This document shows positions 5,398-7,221 of a DNA stretch of 7,221 nucleotides, one piece after another. The stretch comes from Methanospirillum sp. (GTDB lineage: Archaea; Halobacteriota; Methanomicrobia; Methanomicrobiales; Methanospirillaceae). A model generated the notes under the pieces. The model did not search any database, had not been told where the DNA came from, and was given only the letters and a program-made list of their open reading frames with translations. The DNA lies in the NCBI GenBank assembly GCA_028679485.1, contig JAJRBL010000002.1, positions 1 to 7,221 on the forward strand, read 5' to 3'. Each line of letters starts with the position of its first letter. Position 1 is the first letter of the stretch. The position numbers were made by a program, and so were the translations under genes.

Positions 5398-5661
5398 GTG
5401 AGGGCCGGGCTGCGGATGTGATGTCGGGTTTAGAATGATACATGAGCATATGATATTCAGGTGAATCTGATCGAATGGGTACGATGGTCATGCTTATACA
5501 CATACCAGCCGGGATATACGTAAAAGATAACCGGGTTCGTGGTCCATATTCTTCATTGCACGTATCGGTCAGATTCCCGCTTATAACCAGTACTAATCCG
5601 GGGGTACCGTATTATTAATGTAAACATATTCCCACCTCTTTCCAACCCGGAGAATGCTGAG
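5398..5661 (+). promoter_or_regulatory. Intergenic region with promoter candidates for the transporter
   Basis: This gap separates the replication operon from the transporter gene. Two TATA-like elements lie in it: CTTATAAC (5579-5586), about 80 bp before the start codon, and TATTATTAATG (5609-5619), about 45 bp before it. GGAGA (5649-5653) is the probable ribosome site. I see no strong T-run terminator after 5397, no tRNA and no clear attachment-site repeat. The lack of a tRNA or integrase means the element boundary cannot be fixed here. Confidence 0.4.
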
Positions 5662-7050
5662 TTGAGAATCGTATTCATCACGGCAATTGCTGCATTTATT
5701 ACGGCTTTTGATATTAGTGCGATGAATATTGTCCTTCCGGTTCTTTCAAATTCGATGAATATTTCAACCGGGGACGCTTCATTATCGATAACGGTATACT
5801 TTCTTGTTCTTTCGGGTTTAATCCTTTCATTGGGCCGTATTTCTGATTTTGTCGGGTTTAAAAAGATTTTTTTGTATGGATTCGGGATCTTTGCGATAGG
5901 ATCGATCTTATGTGGTTTTTCTTTCAGTATTCATTCGCTGATCGTATTCAGGATTATTCAGGCAGTTGGCGGAGCCATGTTTACTGCCGTTGGTCCGGCA
6001 ATTATCACGACATCCATCTCTAAAAACAGACGGGGAGAGTCCCTCGGGATCCAGGTTTCCATGAGTGCCCTGGGATTTGCCATGGGTCCTGGGATGGGAG
6101 GATTGTGTTCTGATTATTTGGGATGGAGATGGATCTTTTTATTCAATGTTCCGATTGCATTGTTTGGGATATACTATGGAAGCAGGTACCTGCCCGGTAA
6201 TGTTCTGAAACCGGATCTACCACATCTGGATGTTGTCGGGATGTCTGCAAGTTTTCTCGGTATCACTTCTATCCTGCTTGGATTCTCTTTATATCAGGTT
6301 CCGGGAACCCCGGATGCTGTTCTTCTCTTTTGTTTTCTGGTCGGACTCATATCGCTTCTTGTATTTGGCATATCTGAAAAAAGGGCTCGTATTCCCTTGA
6401 TATCGCCCGGGATTTTTCGAAACCGGAATTTTTCACTGGGGGTACTTTCCTGTTTTATCGTGATGGCCTTGTTTTCAGGTGTTACCTATCTTCTTCCGTA
6501 TTACCTGATCGGATTTCATAAATTAGATCCTACTCTGTCCGGAATGATTATGACCGCTCCTGCGGTGATGTCCATTATTATTGCTCCCATTTCGGGCTGG
6601 CTTTCTGATATGAAAGGGAGCAGGGTGGTATCTGCAGGGTGTATGCTCATTACCATCATCGCTTTTTTCCTTTTCAGTACTTTTAACGACAGTACGAGTG
6701 TTTTGGTTATTGTTCTCTATGTTATTATCATGAGATTTTCCACAACTGCATTTTATGGTCCGAATGGAAGGTTGATCATGTCATCATGTCCTCAGGGTGC
6801 TGAAGGAAATGCATCCGGTATTATGATGATGGTACGCTATACGGGTATGTGTGCTGGCATAGCCCTGTTTCAGACAATTTTTGCAGTGCGGATGTATATC
6901 GAAGGGGTTCCGCGTGATGGAACACCGCTGGTGGGAAGGATAACTCATGCGATGTCCCTGATGGGATATCAGGCAGTTTTTCTTGTCGCGATGCTGTTTG
7001 CTGTTCTTACCCTGATTCTTGTGCTGCAGACCCGGAATGATACCACGTAA
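5662..7050 (+). CDS. MFS drug efflux transporter, DHA2 (EmrB/QacA) type
   Basis: This is a 462-residue integral membrane protein. It starts at TTG: no in-frame ATG or GTG lies upstream before a stop at 5584, the next ATG would cut the first helix, and GGAGA is eight bases ahead. Family marks are visible: Asp17 with NIVLP in helix 1 (motif D1), GRISDFVGFKK (58-68, motif A between helices 2 and 3), Arg97 with IIQAVGG (motif B), and GFAMGPGMGG then DYLGWRWIFLFNVPI (138-165, motif C and the signature after it). Hydrophobic segments fit about 14 helices, the DHA2 layout. These proteins export drugs or other small amphipathic compounds using the proton gradient; the substrate cannot be read. Its sequence is more AT-rich than the operon to its left, so it probably has a different history. 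Confidence 0.9.
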   Translation: MRIVFITAIAAFITAFDISAMNIVLPVLSNSMNISTGDASLSITVYFLVLSGLILSLGRISDFVGFKKIFLYGFGIFAIGSILCGFSFSIHSLIVFRIIQAVGGAMFTAVGPAIITTSISKNRRGESLGIQVSMSALGFAMGPGMGGLCSDYLGWRWIFLFNVPIALFGIYYGSRYLPGNVLKPDLPHLDVVGMSASFLGITSILLGFSLYQVPGTPDAVLLFCFLVGLISLLVFGISEKRARIPLISPGIFRNRNFSLGVLSCFIVMALFSGVTYLLPYYLIGFHKLDPTLSGMIMTAPAVMSIIIAPISGWLSDMKGSRVVSAGCMLITIIAFFLFSTFNDSTSVLVIVLYVIIMRFSTTAFYGPNGRLIMSSCPQGAEGNASGIMMMVRYTGMCAGIALFQTIFAVRMYIEGVPRDGTPLVGRITHAMSLMGYQAVFLVAMLFAVLTLILVLQTRNDTT

Positions 7051-7172
7051 AGAAAAATGTCGGTGTATGGTGCGTGTTGCATGTTTGCTATCAGGAGTTC
7101 CCTTCCGCGACTCTCTGATCCCTCCTCTCCTGCCTTTACGATACCATGACCCTAATACCCCCTTTCCGGAGA

Positions 7173-7190
7173 GTTGCAACCGGTTGCAAC
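7173..7190. promoter_or_regulatory. 18-bp perfect palindrome, likely operator
   Basis: GTTGCAACCGGTTGCAAC is identical to its own complement over 18 bases. It ends exactly where the TATA-like ATTATAAA begins, so it covers the position of the BRE. A dimeric regulator bound here would block TBP/TFB assembly or, less often, assist it. GTTGCAAC is itself an 8-bp palindrome present twice, so two dimers could also bind. Confidence 0.7.
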
Positions 7191-7200
7191 ATTATAAACC
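7191..7200 (+). promoter_or_regulatory. TATA box of the next gene to the right
   Basis: ATTATAAACC follows the palindrome without a gap. A rightward transcript would begin around 7220, at the window edge, so the controlled gene lies outside. The gap between the transporter stop and this point (7051-7172) shows no gene, only a pyrimidine-rich tract at about 7109-7137 that may help end the transporter transcript. Confidence 0.5.
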
Positions 7201-7221
7201 GATGGCCCGGTGATTTACTCT

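Noticed and set aside
45..5472. Similar sequences near 45-58 and 5450-5466 as attachment sites of the element
   Set aside because: The match (TGATAT...CAG...GTGAA) needs gaps and mismatches, and no tRNA or integrase gene lies next to either copy.
5159..5503. Leftward 114-codon open frame
   Set aside because: Mostly antisense to the 5101-5397 gene, which has a coupled start; the composition (Ser/Pro/Thr-rich) is not convincing and no ribosome site is seen.

Overview
The window looks archaeal. Start codons are preceded by GGAGGT/GGTGA-type Shine-Dalgarno sites, promoters look like archaeal TATA boxes, and one gene encodes a large replication protein combining an archaeo-eukaryotic-type primase with a P-loop ATPase. 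Codon use rich in CCGG, CGG and ATC, and the types of small genes present, suggest a methanogen of the Methanomicrobiales. This is inference from general style, not from a marker gene.

Layout. Bases 1-~210 hold the tail of something upstream and a hairpin plus T-rich terminator. A TATA box near 362-372 precedes a compact rightward cluster (about 421-5397) that looks like the replication module of an integrated plasmid or virus. In order it contains: tiny ORFs at 421, 540 and 673; a PD-(D/E)XK-like nuclease-fold protein with altered catalytic residues (797-1129); a small HPD-x-YP protein (1126-1404); a small Cys-rich protein (1397-1597); the 899-residue primase/ATPase (1581-4280); a double zinc-ribbon protein (4470-4862); a second HPD-x-YP protein (4862-5101); and an unrecognised 98-residue protein (5101-5397). 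From 673 to 4280 and again from 4470 to 5397 consecutive genes overlap by 1-17 bases, mostly with good Shine-Dalgarno sites, so they are probably one translationally coupled operon.

The most unusual area is 4120-4457. Nine exact copies of a heptamer (AGCGGTA or its complement) plus three near copies, including a 16-bp perfect palindrome, run across the 3' end of the primase gene, its stop codon and the following gap, with an AT-rich stretch in between. This looks like an iteron-type replication origin or a dense operator array. In the same place the primase gene stops at a lone TAG, and the frame stays open for 63 codons straight into the zinc-ribbon ORF, which has no Shine-Dalgarno of its own. 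The two may be halves of one ~1,093-residue protein split by an amber codon, or joined by readthrough.

After a ~260-bp gap, a TTG-start gene (5662-7050) encodes a DHA2-type multidrug efflux transporter with a more AT-rich composition; it is probably chromosomal and not part of the replication module. The window ends with an 18-bp perfect palindrome directly abutting a TATA box, a likely operator-promoter for the next gene to the right.
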